A DNA stretch of 51,665 nt from an uncultured Pirellula sp. (lineage in GTDB: Bacteria > Planctomycetota > Planctomycetia > Pirellulales > Pirellulaceae). Shown here piece after piece: positions 42,769 through 51,665 of this stretch (the first letter of the stretch is position 1; each line of letters begins with the position of its first letter). The stretch lies in the NCBI GenBank assembly GCA_903930765.1, contig CAIYZV010000118.1, positions 1 through 51,665 on the forward strand, written 5' to 3'. Under the pieces are notes generated by a model that ran no database searches, was not told where the DNA came from, and saw only the letters and a program-made list of their open reading frames with translations. Position numbers and translations under genes: made by a program.

Positions 42769-45339
42769 CGTTTGACTGGCCTTGAAAGCGGCAACGCTGG
42801 CGGCTTCGGCTTCGCTGACTGCGATCGCAAACCAACCGTCTCGCATTTCGAGTTGAGATACTGCAAGTCCTTTTGCTCTGGGATCGTTGGCGAGTTCCTG
42901 CGAGACCATGGGCATCGAGGTCCTGCCCGAGAAGACTTTGGTGAAAATCGCTCGAAGCGGCAATCGATCCCGAACGCCAATCTTGTGCCCATCGATGCTG
43001 ATGACACCATCGCGAACAATGTCAGCTTGGATACCATCAATCGATGGAGCGAACGAGGTACGGATCGTAAAATTCTTGAGTAGGATTCTTCCTGGTTGCT
43101 CCAGCGATGCGATTCTGAGAGTTAACCACATTCGGTTGTCCTCGAACTCGACGGTCATTGGATTATGTTCCATGAAACGGATCACGACATCATTCGGTGT
43201 GTCTTCTGGAAGTTCCGGGCGCGTCTGCTGAAGTACGTCCGCAATTTGCACTGCCAGATCTCGAATTGTCCAATCGCGCGTCGTATCGATTGCCTGCGAA
43301 ATCAAATTATTGAACGCTGATTGGTGCAATTGCAACGAAATCAAACTGTCACCCGGTGCGACGGGTCTTGGAGTGTAAGCCGAGATCTGATTGGCTCCTG
43401 CAACGCGGTAGCGAACCACCAGACGGTTTTCCGTGGTCTGCATATCGAGTACGAGAGGTTGCAACTGCAACGATTGCAACGGACCCAAGAGCCGCTTGTC
43501 GACTTGCGACCTTGCGGCTTCAAGGTTCGTTTTTAGCTGGCTGTCAAACTCTTGATCGGTTTGCTTTGCAATCATTTTTTGGGTCAATCGCTTCGCAATC
43601 GGCCTCGACTGTACGAACTCTTGGTGCGCGATATACCGAATCATTTCGCCTAGCACCGGCATGGAATCCCAGTTCGTGGAGAACTTCCGGAGTGAATCGC
43701 TGGACTCAACGGTTGCCGGTTTCCCATCGATCTGGAGAGAGGTGGCATCGATACGAATATCTCGAGATGCTTGAACATGCGCCTTCGTTGCATTGTAAAA
43801 CGTCGCACCGTTTCGACTGCTGCGGGTACTGCTGTCGATTTGACCGTCGAGGTTGAGTGCGACGTGCCAAGCGGACGGGTCGGGAATGAAATCCACCTTC
43901 AAGTTTGTACTGGCTTGGCTTGCTCCTCGCGTGTCAGCACCGAGGATGCGTTGCTGCACAGGGCGGTTGGATACTTGACCTCGTGGCATCATCCGATTGA
44001 TAAACGCTTCGGAGACGCTCATGCGGATATTGGCGTTTCGGTAATGAGTGCCGATGACATCGGCAACGGAAGCTTGTTCAGGATGTTCCGAGAATCGTAA
44101 CGACTGAATGGCATCCGCGAGGTCTACGCTGCACCTGTGGACAGGATTGCTCTCGATGGCTTCGATATCGATTAAGATTTTTCTGTAGTCGACAGGTCCA
44201 ATGGTCAACGGGTGGACTTGATCCGCCAATCGATGCACTTCGGCGCTGGTTAGAATCCGTCGCTGATCCGCGGTGACACGTGCATCGGTAACCCTCCCTA
44301 AGAACTCGCGGGCCAAGCCGACCTGGTTTTCCCGTGATTCAATGCGTTGATGCGCGAGATCGTCGATGCGATCCAGCATCAAATAACGCCCCCAGTTCTC
44401 GACGTCATCGGTCGAGATAAGTGCGCGGCGAACCGTCTCAAGCCGTTCCTGCAGTTTGTTGTAATCCATGTCATAGGATCGTATTGCAACGAACCGCTCA
44501 CGACCGATCCGTTTGCACGCATGCACTGCTGTCCATACGACAACCCGTCGCTTCACCGAATAAGAAACGCGATTCAAAGCGCCAGCCAATGTGGGAGAGT
44601 CCGAAGCGTATTCGGAAGCCCACGAGAAGCCTTGGTCAGACAGCGCACTCAATTCCTCGAGCAGTACCAGCGATTGGGTTTCGGTGATCGCGACGGTTTG
44701 GAGCGACTCGAAAACCTCACCGATCCGATGGTTCCAATCACGCAACGCATCCCGAATCGGCAGCGTGCATTCCGCGATTTGAATCTCACGGAAATCGTTC
44801 AGCTCCGATTGCATTTGCAGTGCGACGGGCCAAGTATTCCCGATGACCGAGACTTTGGAAGAAAGAGTACTCGAGGTGAACGCGTTCGACGGCTCATTCA
44901 TCTTCCTTATTGCGGATACCGCATTGGCCGTGATTGAGTCTTGCGACTCCTGCTCGCTCATCGCCAAACGGGGCCGTGCCGCGAACTCAGGAAATGGATC
45001 GATGAATTGGTCGGATACAGGCGCTGCCAGCTTCACACCGGCTGGAGGTTCGGCGAGGGCGATCGACGTTGGGGCCTCTGTTCGATAATCCACCCACCTG
45101 GATCGGTTTACCAATTGCTCGGACGGCTCCATCTCGAACGGAATGGGTTCCGCTACAATTCGCACCGTACTGCGAGGACGCATCGCCACGCTCAATTTCG
45201 TGGTCCGAGGCGAAAAGAAATACCCCGGACGCTTGATCCGGGAGTACTGTTCACCTGCCACAAATAGCAAAATCAAAGCGACGGCGACCACCAAGGCATA
45301 GAACCAACCTCGTACGCTCCTCGCTGATCCGTTTGCCAT
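42757..45339 (-). CDS. Large membrane-anchored extracytoplasmic protein
   Basis: 860 residues, family not recognised. A single anchor (about 9-28, WFYALVVAVALILLFVAGEQ) is followed by a long extracytoplasmic region that is helical in the first half and beta-rich in the second (from about 480: TNLKVDFIPDPSAWHVALNLDG, VRYRVAGANQISAYTPRP). No catalytic motif was found. ATG 45339 has GAGGTG 6 nt upstream; GTG 45348 is the alternative. It is convergent with the esterase, and its stop lies in a 16-bp duplication. Confidence 0.75.
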   Translation of the reverse strand: MANGSARSVRGWFYALVVAVALILLFVAGEQYSRIKRPGYFFSPRTTKLSVAMRPRSTVRIVAEPIPFEMEPSEQLVNRSRWVDYRTEAPTSIALAEPPAGVKLAAPVSDQFIDPFPEFAARPRLAMSEQESQDSITANAVSAIRKMNEPSNAFTSSTLSSKVSVIGNTWPVALQMQSELNDFREIQIAECTLPIRDALRDWNHRIGEVFESLQTVAITETQSLVLLEELSALSDQGFSWASEYASDSPTLAGALNRVSYSVKRRVVVWTAVHACKRIGRERFVAIRSYDMDYNKLQERLETVRRALISTDDVENWGRYLMLDRIDDLAHQRIESRENQVGLAREFLGRVTDARVTADQRRILTSAEVHRLADQVHPLTIGPVDYRKILIDIEAIESNPVHRCSVDLADAIQSLRFSEHPEQASVADVIGTHYRNANIRMSVSEAFINRMMPRGQVSNRPVQQRILGADTRGASQASTNLKVDFIPDPSAWHVALNLDGQIDSSTRSSRNGATFYNATKAHVQASRDIRIDATSLQIDGKPATVESSDSLRKFSTNWDSMPVLGEMIRYIAHQEFVQSRPIAKRLTQKMIAKQTDQEFDSQLKTNLEAARSQVDKRLLGPLQSLQLQPLVLDMQTTENRLVVRYRVAGANQISAYTPRPVAPGDSLISLQLHQSAFNNLISQAIDTTRDWTIRDLAVQIADVLQQTRPELPEDTPNDVVIRFMEHNPMTVEFEDNRMWLTLRIASLEQPGRILLKNFTIRTSFAPSIDGIQADIVRDGVISIDGHKIGVRDRLPLRAIFTKVFSGRTSMPMVSQELANDPRAKGLAVSQLEMRDGWFAIAVSEAEAASVAAFKASQTVTR

Positions 45340-45774
45340 CCTGAACACCTCATGCGTCGTTCGACGCGAGACTCCGTCCCGTTCTTAACCTCGATCCCGA
45401 CCTACAGGGCCCCCAAAATTCGGGACCCCTTAATCAGAACTTCTCGCGAGACAAATCCGAAAGCTAGCTCGACAATGGTCACGCATCGCTTCGGAAACGG
45501 TTTCTCTCGCCTCCCTATCTTCGACCAGCCGAACCCGCTCGATGGAAGCAAGCTGGCTCCATTTGCGCGTTTATTCACCACCCGATGTCCCCCCTGTACC
45601 ACTTAGATAAAATGTAACGGCAGAACGGAATGCTAGCACTTGAGGCTTGGTGATTAGGTATGATGGAGGCCCGGTCGGGGGAAGCGCGAGGGGTACGTAC
45701 GTATTCCGGTTTTCTTCAGGCTACTTGGATCCCGACATTCCCCGATACATACCCCCGTAATTTTCGAAGGTACC
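45340..45774. other. Divergent intergenic region, 435 bp
   Basis: Lies between the anchored protein (-) and the S9 peptidase (+). Short frames there are not convincing. No tRNA, no T-tailed hairpin and no clear promoter box was found. Confidence 0.5.
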
Positions 45775-48009
45775 ATGACGATTGCTCACAGGTTTTCGAT
45801 AACGCTTGCCTCTTTTTTCCTGGTGATTGCGATGCAAGTGGAAGACAGCGTTGGTCAGACTTCCGTTTCGACTCGGGCTCAAAGCGAAGGCTCACGAAAA
45901 TCCCGGGCGATGAAGCTCGAGGATCTTTTCGGTTTTGTTCGAATTGCGGAGCCCCAGCTGAGTCCTGATGGTTCTCAAGTCATCTATCAGGCGACTCGGT
46001 TTAGCGACCCGGGCAAGAATGCGAAGGCGACGCAATTGTGGAGCATCGCGACACTGGGTCAGCCTTTGCCGGGCGCCTCTTCGACGGAGGCTGTAGCTGG
46101 GGCTGGGGCTGGGAATGCTTCTCTGCCTCGGCAGGTAACTCAATCCGGAAAGTCGGATACCCACCCTCGCTTTTCACCCGATGGCAAAAAGATCCTTTTC
46201 GAATCCAACCGCGATGGTTCTCCGCAGCTTTACGTTCTCGATTCGAGTCAGATTGGCGAAGCGAAAAAACTGACAAAGATATCGACAGGGGCTGGCACGG
46301 GTATTTGGTCGCAGGATGGAAGTAAGATCGCGTTTGTGTCTACAGTGCGGCCAGAGTGGAGCCAGTTGCCGTTTTCTGAGTCGGATGCCAAAAATCGCGC
46401 CGCAGATGATGAGTCAGCGGCCAGTCCGGTGAAAGCTAAAACGTTTACAAAACTCTTCTATCGACATTGGGATTCGTACACCGAGGATAAGCGTCAGCAC
46501 ATTTTTGTCATCAACGCAGATGGTTCGGAATGTGTCGATGTGACGCCGGGAGATCGCGACGCGTATCCCACGAGTACGACTTTTAGTGCGGGCGATGATT
46601 TTTGCTTTACCCCCGACGGCAAGCATCTCATCGTGACAGCAGTTCCAGCGAAAGGGGAGTCGTGGACAACAGGATATGACCTTTGCCGAATCGACTTGAG
46701 CAAACCTTCCGTCGAATGGGAAACCCTGACAGGAGCCAATCCAGCGGCTGACTGCACTCCTAAATTCAGCCCGAACGGCAAGCGACTCGCCTATCGCTCT
46801 CAATCAAAACCCGGGTATGAAGCCGACAAATGGAATCTTATGGTTGTCGATTGCAATGCGGATGGTTCATGGACCGGTAAGCCAGCGTCTTGGACTCAGT
46901 CGCTCGATCGCTCTGTAAGCGATTTTGTTTGGCTCGACGATCAGACGGTCGCTTTCACGGCCGAGGAAAATGGGGCAGTGGCCATGTACCGAGTTGGCAC
47001 GGATGCAAAGCCTTCGCGTGTGGAACTCGATTTTGGCGATCAGAGAGCCGGCCAAATCACCGCCTTGCAAACCGCCGGTGGCAAGGTGGTCGTCTCGCGT
47101 GCGGTGATGAATCGTCCTGCTGAACTCTACGTGGGATCAGCTAGGTCGTTGGGCGTTATGAAAAAAATAACTACGGAGAACGACTCGCTCGCTAACGAAC
47201 TGGAGTTGGTTCGACCCGAGAGTGTTCGGGTGGATGTTGAAGGTAGTACCACGATGCAAATGTGGATCTTAAAACCCCCTGCTTTTGATGGTTCTAAGAA
47301 ATGGCCCGTGGTTTATTTGATCCATGGTGGTCCACAGGGTGCATGGGAAGATGGCTGGAGCTTCCGATGGAATCCGCAGCTTTGGGCCGCGCAGGGATAC
47401 GTTGTCGTTTTGCCCAATCCCCGAGGATCGACTGGTTTCGGCCAAAACTTCTGCGACGAAATCAGTGGTGATTGGGGAGGCAAGTGTTACCGTGACCTGG
47501 TAGCTGGATTGTCCTACGTAAAGAAGCTGCCTTATGTCGATGATTCGCGGATCGCTTCTGCTGGCGCGAGTTTTGGTGGTTACATGCAAGACTGGTTCGC
47601 AGTGAACGAGATCGCGAAAGAGTTTCGTTGCTTGATCACCCACTGCAGCGTCTACAATTTTGAGAGCATGTGGGGCACCACCGACGAGCTGTGGTTCGAT
47701 GAGTACGAACACGGCGGACTGCCGTGGGAGATCCCGGGCAAGTATCGGGAATTTAGCCCTCACACGTTGGCAGGGAATTTGGGTAAGTACAAAACGCCGA
47801 TGCTCGTCATCCACAACGATCTCGATTTCCGATGCCCGATCGGTCAAGGCCACGAGTTGTTTCAAGCCTTACAACGTCAAGGAGTTCCAAGCCGCTTTGT
47901 CAATTTTCCCGACGAAGGGCACTGGGTTTCGAAAGCAGCAAACAGCATCCACTGGCATCGAGAAGTCTTTGGCTGGCTTGCCAAGTATTGCCCACCGGGT
48001 GCGAAGTAA
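45775..48009 (+). CDS. Exported S9-family prolyl oligopeptidase-type peptidase
   Basis: 744 residues. The signal peptide (MTIAHRFSITLASFFLVIAMQ) precedes a beta-propeller with WD40-like TolB repeats (QLSPDGSQVIYQATR, HPRFSPDGKKILFESNRDGS, CTPKFSPNGKRLAYRSQ). The alpha/beta-hydrolase domain starts about residue 500: HGGPQGAWEDGW, NPRGSTGFGQ, nucleophile GASFGGY (Ser599), Asp in VIHNDLDFRCP and His in DEGHWV. This matches acylaminoacyl/dipeptidyl peptidase-5-like enzymes that clear peptides outside the cytoplasm. A Gly/Ala insert in the propeller (about 108-114) comes from a 6-bp repeat. Confidence 0.93.
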   Translation: MTIAHRFSITLASFFLVIAMQVEDSVGQTSVSTRAQSEGSRKSRAMKLEDLFGFVRIAEPQLSPDGSQVIYQATRFSDPGKNAKATQLWSIATLGQPLPGASSTEAVAGAGAGNASLPRQVTQSGKSDTHPRFSPDGKKILFESNRDGSPQLYVLDSSQIGEAKKLTKISTGAGTGIWSQDGSKIAFVSTVRPEWSQLPFSESDAKNRAADDESAASPVKAKTFTKLFYRHWDSYTEDKRQHIFVINADGSECVDVTPGDRDAYPTSTTFSAGDDFCFTPDGKHLIVTAVPAKGESWTTGYDLCRIDLSKPSVEWETLTGANPAADCTPKFSPNGKRLAYRSQSKPGYEADKWNLMVVDCNADGSWTGKPASWTQSLDRSVSDFVWLDDQTVAFTAEENGAVAMYRVGTDAKPSRVELDFGDQRAGQITALQTAGGKVVVSRAVMNRPAELYVGSARSLGVMKKITTENDSLANELELVRPESVRVDVEGSTTMQMWILKPPAFDGSKKWPVVYLIHGGPQGAWEDGWSFRWNPQLWAAQGYVVVLPNPRGSTGFGQNFCDEISGDWGGKCYRDLVAGLSYVKKLPYVDDSRIASAGASFGGYMQDWFAVNEIAKEFRCLITHCSVYNFESMWGTTDELWFDEYEHGGLPWEIPGKYREFSPHTLAGNLGKYKTPMLVIHNDLDFRCPIGQGHELFQALQRQGVPSRFVNFPDEGHWVSKAANSIHWHREVFGWLAKYCPPGAK
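46096..46113 (+). repeat. 6-bp in-frame repeat in the S9 peptidase gene
   Basis: Three perfect gctggg units code AGAGAG in a loop of the propeller. Confidence 0.8.
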
Positions 48010-48081
48010 GACTCCTTTACCTAAATCTCGCCGTTACCTAATTCTTATAGGCTCAGTCACGCAGGCTCATTGGATGCCCCT

Positions 48082-49341
48082 ATGAAAACGTCGAATCGGC
48101 TAACGCTCTATATCTTAATTGCCATGGTAGCGGGGGCTGTCTTGGGCTACATCGTCCATGTTAGCGCTGAACAGGAGTTCAGGGAAGCGTTCTCCAAGAA
48201 CATCAAATTGCTGACGACCATTTTCATCCGGCTCGTTCAGATGATCATAGCACCGCTTGTTTTCTCGACCTTGGTGGTGGGAATCGCGAAGCTGGGAGAT
48301 TTAAACTCAGTCGGCAGGGTCGGTGGCAAGGCGATGCTATGGTTCATAGCAGCGTCACTCGTCAGCTTGCTTCTGGGGATGGTGTTGGTGAACTTCTTTC
48401 AACCGGGTGTTGGTTTTACGGACATCCAAGGGGATGCGGCCGAGGCGGAGAAATTGGCCAGCAATACCAAGCAATTCAATCTGCAACAGTTCGTTGAACA
48501 CATTGTTCCGCGCAGCGTGGTGGAGTCCATGGCGACCAACGAAATCTTGCAGTTGGTCGTCTTCAGCATCTTTTTTGGGGTGGCAACCGCTGCTATTGGT
48601 GATAAGGCCAAGGTGATCGTAGAAGGACTAGACGCTGTGGCCCATGTGATCTTGAAGATGGTCGGTTATGTGATGAATGTGGCACCCCTAGGAGTTTTCG
48701 GTGCCATCGCGGCTGTTATTGCTGTGAAAGGGTTGGACGTCTTTTGGTTCTACGGCAAGTACTTATTGTTTTTTCTTATCGGCATTTCGATGCTCTGGAT
48801 GATTTTGCTCTCCGTGGGGTATCTCATCCTAGGCAAACGACTACCGGAGCTATTGCGGCATATAGCTTCGCCATTGATCATTGCCTTCAGCACTACCAGC
48901 AGCGAAGCTGTGTTTCCTAAACTGACAGAGGAATTAGAGAAATTCGGCTGCAAGGACAAAATCGTTTCATTCATCTTGCCCCTTGGTTATTCGTTCAACC
49001 TCGATGGCAGCATGATGTACATGACGTTCGCCAGCATCGCGATCGCGCAAGCAAACGGCATCGAGCTGGATTTAGGTACGCAACTGACCATGCTCCTGGT
49101 GCTCATGCTGACCAGCAAAGGGATCGCCGGTGTGCCTCGCGCGTCCCTCGTTGTGGTCACCGCCACTTGCGCCATGTTCAAGATCCCGCCCGAGGGCATC
49201 GCACTGATCCTGCCCATCGATCATTTTTGCGATATGTTCCGCACGGCGACCAATGTCTTGGGAAACACGTTAGCCACAGCGGTTGTGAGCAAGTGGGAAA
49301 ATGAATTAGGTCCTGCCCAGCCCCCTGCAGAATCTGGTTAG
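48082..49341 (+). CDS. Dicarboxylate/amino acid:cation symporter (DAACS family)
   Basis: 419-residue inner-membrane carrier of the GltP/DctA group, importing dicarboxylates or acidic amino acids with sodium or protons. Family motifs are FSTTSSEAVFPK (re-entrant loop 1), SFNLDGSMMYMTFASIAIAQA and the C-terminal TNVLGNTLATAVV. About eight membrane segments are seen. ATG 48082 is preferred over TTG 48070. The stop overlaps that of the convergent Hsp70-like gene in a TTAG tetranucleotide. Confidence 0.92.
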   Translation: MKTSNRLTLYILIAMVAGAVLGYIVHVSAEQEFREAFSKNIKLLTTIFIRLVQMIIAPLVFSTLVVGIAKLGDLNSVGRVGGKAMLWFIAASLVSLLLGMVLVNFFQPGVGFTDIQGDAAEAEKLASNTKQFNLQQFVEHIVPRSVVESMATNEILQLVVFSIFFGVATAAIGDKAKVIVEGLDAVAHVILKMVGYVMNVAPLGVFGAIAAVIAVKGLDVFWFYGKYLLFFLIGISMLWMILLSVGYLILGKRLPELLRHIASPLIIAFSTTSSEAVFPKLTEELEKFGCKDKIVSFILPLGYSFNLDGSMMYMTFASIAIAQANGIELDLGTQLTMLLVLMLTSKGIAGVPRASLVVVTATCAMFKIPPEGIALILPIDHFCDMFRTATNVLGNTLATAVVSKWENELGPAQPPAESG

Positions 49342-51665
49342 TTTTTCCCTCGAAGGGAGAAGCCTAGTGGTAGTGTGTCTCCCACGATACTAGATGTGTT
49401 TTCTTCGTCGAGGCTACCACCATCTGCAACGAGAGTTCGATGCAAAGGCGGGGATTTCAACGCATCCATTCGCTGCAACACTTTCTCTCGAATTTCGCGA
49501 GAGACGTCGCGATACCTGTCTCCTGTTCGACGCGACATTAGCATCAGGGCTAAGGAGTACGATGGGACGAGATCTATCGGTGGTTCCATGCCTAAAAGTC
49601 GACCGAGCCAATCGGAGACCTTGTCAACGGGGACTGTTTGCTGAAGGGTAGCGTAGATCGGGACGCGATTTCCCATCCGACCGATCATCCACAACAATGC
49701 GGAGTGGAGTGGCAGAAGTTTCTTCTTATTGAGCCCGCTCAGCGCGAGTTCTACAGCGGCTGCTTTATCTTTTGAACGCAGACGCTCTAGGGACCCGAGC
49801 AATCGTAACAATTCGATCGCGATATTGGTGTTGAGTTGCTCTCGGCCGATGTTGGTCCCCCCTAGCATCGGTTTGACCCGAGTCCATGTGTCTTGAAAGA
49901 GTGCATTCTGCTGGCCCGTCGTGAAACCACCGGAGATTCGACGCCACAGGATTACCGCCTCGGACACACTTGCGGGACTTCGATGCATCAATTTATTGTG
50001 GACCAATCGCCAAGTTGTTTGGACGCGCCAGTCGTCGGCGGGGAATCCAAATCCAGGGCGAAGAGACCAGCCGGCGAGATTCAGCCAACGTGATTCATGT
50101 TCGGGTGACAATTTTCTCGAATCCGAATGATCCGCTAGAAATCGCCAAATCTCGCGAAGTAATGACGGTGGCCAGTCGCGACGACTCATACCCAACGCGT
50201 CTATCAGCGTATTGAAACAGTCTTTTGGTTTCTGAGTCGGGTTGGAGCCAAAGATGGTTTCCAAGGCGGAAATCGCTTTTTGGATTTGGTCCTCTGAAAC
50301 CAAAGGTCCTCGACTTGCTGCACCCGTGGTACTCCCACTTTCTGAAATGTCACCAGGTGTACCACCTCGCACGTCGAACTCCAGGTTCCAGCGTCCGGCG
50401 AGGTTTTCGTCACCCGATGCGCGCGATGGATCGCTATTCGGGATGGAAACCACTCGCATTTTGAGCGTGCCGATCTCGCTGAGTTCGCTCTCCAAATGGA
50501 CAGGCAGGACTGCGCGACGGTTTGCTCGACCTAGTTCGAGGACTGTTTGGATCGGCGGGAGTTGGGTCATCGATTTCGGGTCGACATCGACCAATTCACC
50601 GAACGTGTGGGTTAATTGGCTACTGCTATAGTAAAGTGGGAATTGAACCGGTTCGCCAAGGATCAAATCGAAAGGCCGATCATCGAGCGTATATCGATCC
50701 AAAGGAAGAGCGCTCGCAGGCATGACGCAGACTGCTTGCAATGGCTCGTTACTGACCAGAAGGTAGTAGGACCTCGCCAACCTCGCATCGATGCGGATTC
50801 CCTCTCCTCGCCGGACCATTCCAAAGTACGCTGCTCCTTGGGCTACGGCGAGATCTAGCCGATTTCCTTCGAGGACTCCAGGTTGCCAGATTGGATCAAT
50901 TCCAGTGGCAAACCATTCCTTGATTTGAGTCAGTATCGCGTCACGGATCGAATCCGACTCGAGCACTCCGCCGTTGAACAAGACCCAATCCGGCTTTGCA
51001 GCTTGCAAGTCGGACATGCGTTCGCGATCGGAGTCGTTTCGTCCTGCCCAGCGGTGATCCCACAAGAAGCTCGCGAGATGCTTGAGTACATTGGGCTCGT
51101 TTTCGTAGGGTAAACCAAATTCCTGGAAACCCTCCTGAGTGCTATCGGGTCGGCTATCGAGTGGAACCTTTCCAAAAAATCCATCGACCAGCAGAGCTTT
51201 CGCCCATTCTCGTTCAATTTTCACAGTCCGCGATCCAGCGATGATCTTGGAACCGAGGGCGGGTAGGGAAATGGAGTAATGCTCAGGAGGAGTTGTCCCC
51301 AGGAGGGTTTCTTTCGCGCTGCAAGCATGCGCTTTCAAGACATCCCACTGCCGAGCGCTCAATCGTTCTTTACCTGGTGAGTTGGTTATTAGTTGTTGCT
51401 CGAGATGACGAGCCAAGGCCAAATCCAGGTTATCACCACCCAGCATCAAGTGTGGACCGACCGCTACACGGTGCAGACCAAAAACAGTCTCGAGCTTTTT
51501 ACTCACTGAGGAACTAACATCGGCGGAACTAACATCGGCGGAACTAACATCGGCTTCACGACCTGGCTTTTCCAAAGCCAGTGGATCTGACTCTAGGGTT
51601 GGATCTTGGGAAACTGCGGAGTCGATCACGCGGATCAGCGTAAAGTCGGTGGTTCCTCCGCCGAT
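49338..51665 (-). CDS. Divergent Hsp70-like protein, N-terminus outside the window
   Basis: The frame is open to the right edge. Its first visible residues, IGGGTTDFTLIRV, are the phosphate-2 motif of the Hsp70 ATPase domain, so the N-terminal part is missing. PDWVLFNGGVLESDSIRDAI is the adenosine motif. The remaining region after about residue 430 differs from DnaK: there is no typical substrate-binding domain, but a long helical C-terminal part (to 775 visible residues). I recall this type in planctomycetes as Hsp70 with a separate C-terminal domain of unknown function. A linker contains DVSSADVSSADVSS from a 15-bp DNA repeat. It is convergent with the symporter. Confidence 0.82.
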   Translation of the reverse strand: MGGGTTDFTLIRVIDSAVSQDPTLESDPLALEKPGREADVSSADVSSADVSSSVSKKLETVFGLHRVAVGPHLMLGGDNLDLALARHLEQQLITNSPGKERLSARQWDVLKAHACSAKETLLGTTPPEHYSISLPALGSKIIAGSRTVKIEREWAKALLVDGFFGKVPLDSRPDSTQEGFQEFGLPYENEPNVLKHLASFLWDHRWAGRNDSDRERMSDLQAAKPDWVLFNGGVLESDSIRDAILTQIKEWFATGIDPIWQPGVLEGNRLDLAVAQGAAYFGMVRRGEGIRIDARLARSYYLLVSNEPLQAVCVMPASALPLDRYTLDDRPFDLILGEPVQFPLYYSSSQLTHTFGELVDVDPKSMTQLPPIQTVLELGRANRRAVLPVHLESELSEIGTLKMRVVSIPNSDPSRASGDENLAGRWNLEFDVRGGTPGDISESGSTTGAASRGPLVSEDQIQKAISALETIFGSNPTQKPKDCFNTLIDALGMSRRDWPPSLLREIWRFLADHSDSRKLSPEHESRWLNLAGWSLRPGFGFPADDWRVQTTWRLVHNKLMHRSPASVSEAVILWRRISGGFTTGQQNALFQDTWTRVKPMLGGTNIGREQLNTNIAIELLRLLGSLERLRSKDKAAAVELALSGLNKKKLLPLHSALLWMIGRMGNRVPIYATLQQTVPVDKVSDWLGRLLGMEPPIDLVPSYSLALMLMSRRTGDRYRDVSREIREKVLQRMDALKSPPLHRTLVADGGSLDEENTSSIVGDTLPLGFSLRGKN
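51511..51555 (-). repeat. 15-bp in-frame repeat in the Hsp70-like gene
   Basis: Three copies of gaactaacatcggcg, the last with one change, coding DVSSA repeats between two strands of the ATPase domain. Confidence 0.92.

Noticed and set aside
1-51665. tRNA, rRNA, insertion sequences, integrases or prophage genes
   Set aside because: None were recognised on either strand; all long frames fit housekeeping, envelope or transport proteins.

Overview
The window reads as chromosomal DNA of a planctomycete, most likely of the Pirellulaceae. The evidence is protein style: a large membrane protein starting with the planctomycete-type MRLTLRTLLAY domain, M50 peptidase/HlyD fusions, a GAF-HlyD fusion, a divergent Hsp70-like protein, long lineage-restricted envelope proteins, weak Shine-Dalgarno sites and loosely packed genes on both strands. 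I saw no rRNA, tRNA, CRISPR array, insertion sequence or prophage. The assignment is inference from gene content, not a database match.

Layout. 1-5259: [NiFe]-hydrogenase maturation genes, with the 3' part of hypF (+), hypBA (-) and hypCDE (+); no hydrogenase subunit lies in the window. 5276-7960: two exported HtrA-type proteins, one with an intact triad and one degenerate with its PDZ domain inside the protease fold. 8289-12691: an SDR sugar-nucleotide-type protein, an exported amidohydrolase, and a DUF485/acetate-type sodium symporter pair. 13032-17672: a three-gene envelope cassette (exported HlyD adaptor, GAF-TM-HlyD, PqqD-like/M50 protease-HlyD), the last split by an in-frame TGA. 17787-21318: an SDR oxidoreductase and a large planctomycete membrane protein. 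21524-26351: a polysaccharide block (GT2, DegT aminotransferase, Gfo/Idh dehydrogenase, hexapeptide acetyltransferase, polysaccharide deacetylase) resembling a WbpB/E/D diamino-sugar pathway. 26380-33752: folC, then an ABC ATPase/permease/anchored-protein operon and a rhomboid. 33991-35934: a lysA-like decarboxylase and an exported glutathione peroxidase. 35953-40798: envelope proteins on the minus strand. 41119-51665: moaB, an esterase, a large anchored protein, an S9 peptidase, a dicarboxylate symporter and part of an Hsp70-like protein.

Two signals stand out. First, short tandem duplications (10-21 bp) are dense at gene boundaries; at least six straddle or abut a stop codon, and one probably split a former ATGA overlap into separate stop and start codons. 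In-frame 6-18 bp repeats also sit in the linkers or termini of five proteins. This looks like a recurrent slippage-type process tolerated where proteins are unconstrained. Second, the 13.0-17.7 kb cassette combines an RRE/PqqD-like domain, an intramembrane-type M50 protease and three periplasmic adaptors, with no ABC ATPase or TolC in sight. It is the best candidate here for an undescribed envelope or peptide-processing system, but its M50 gene appears broken in this sequence.
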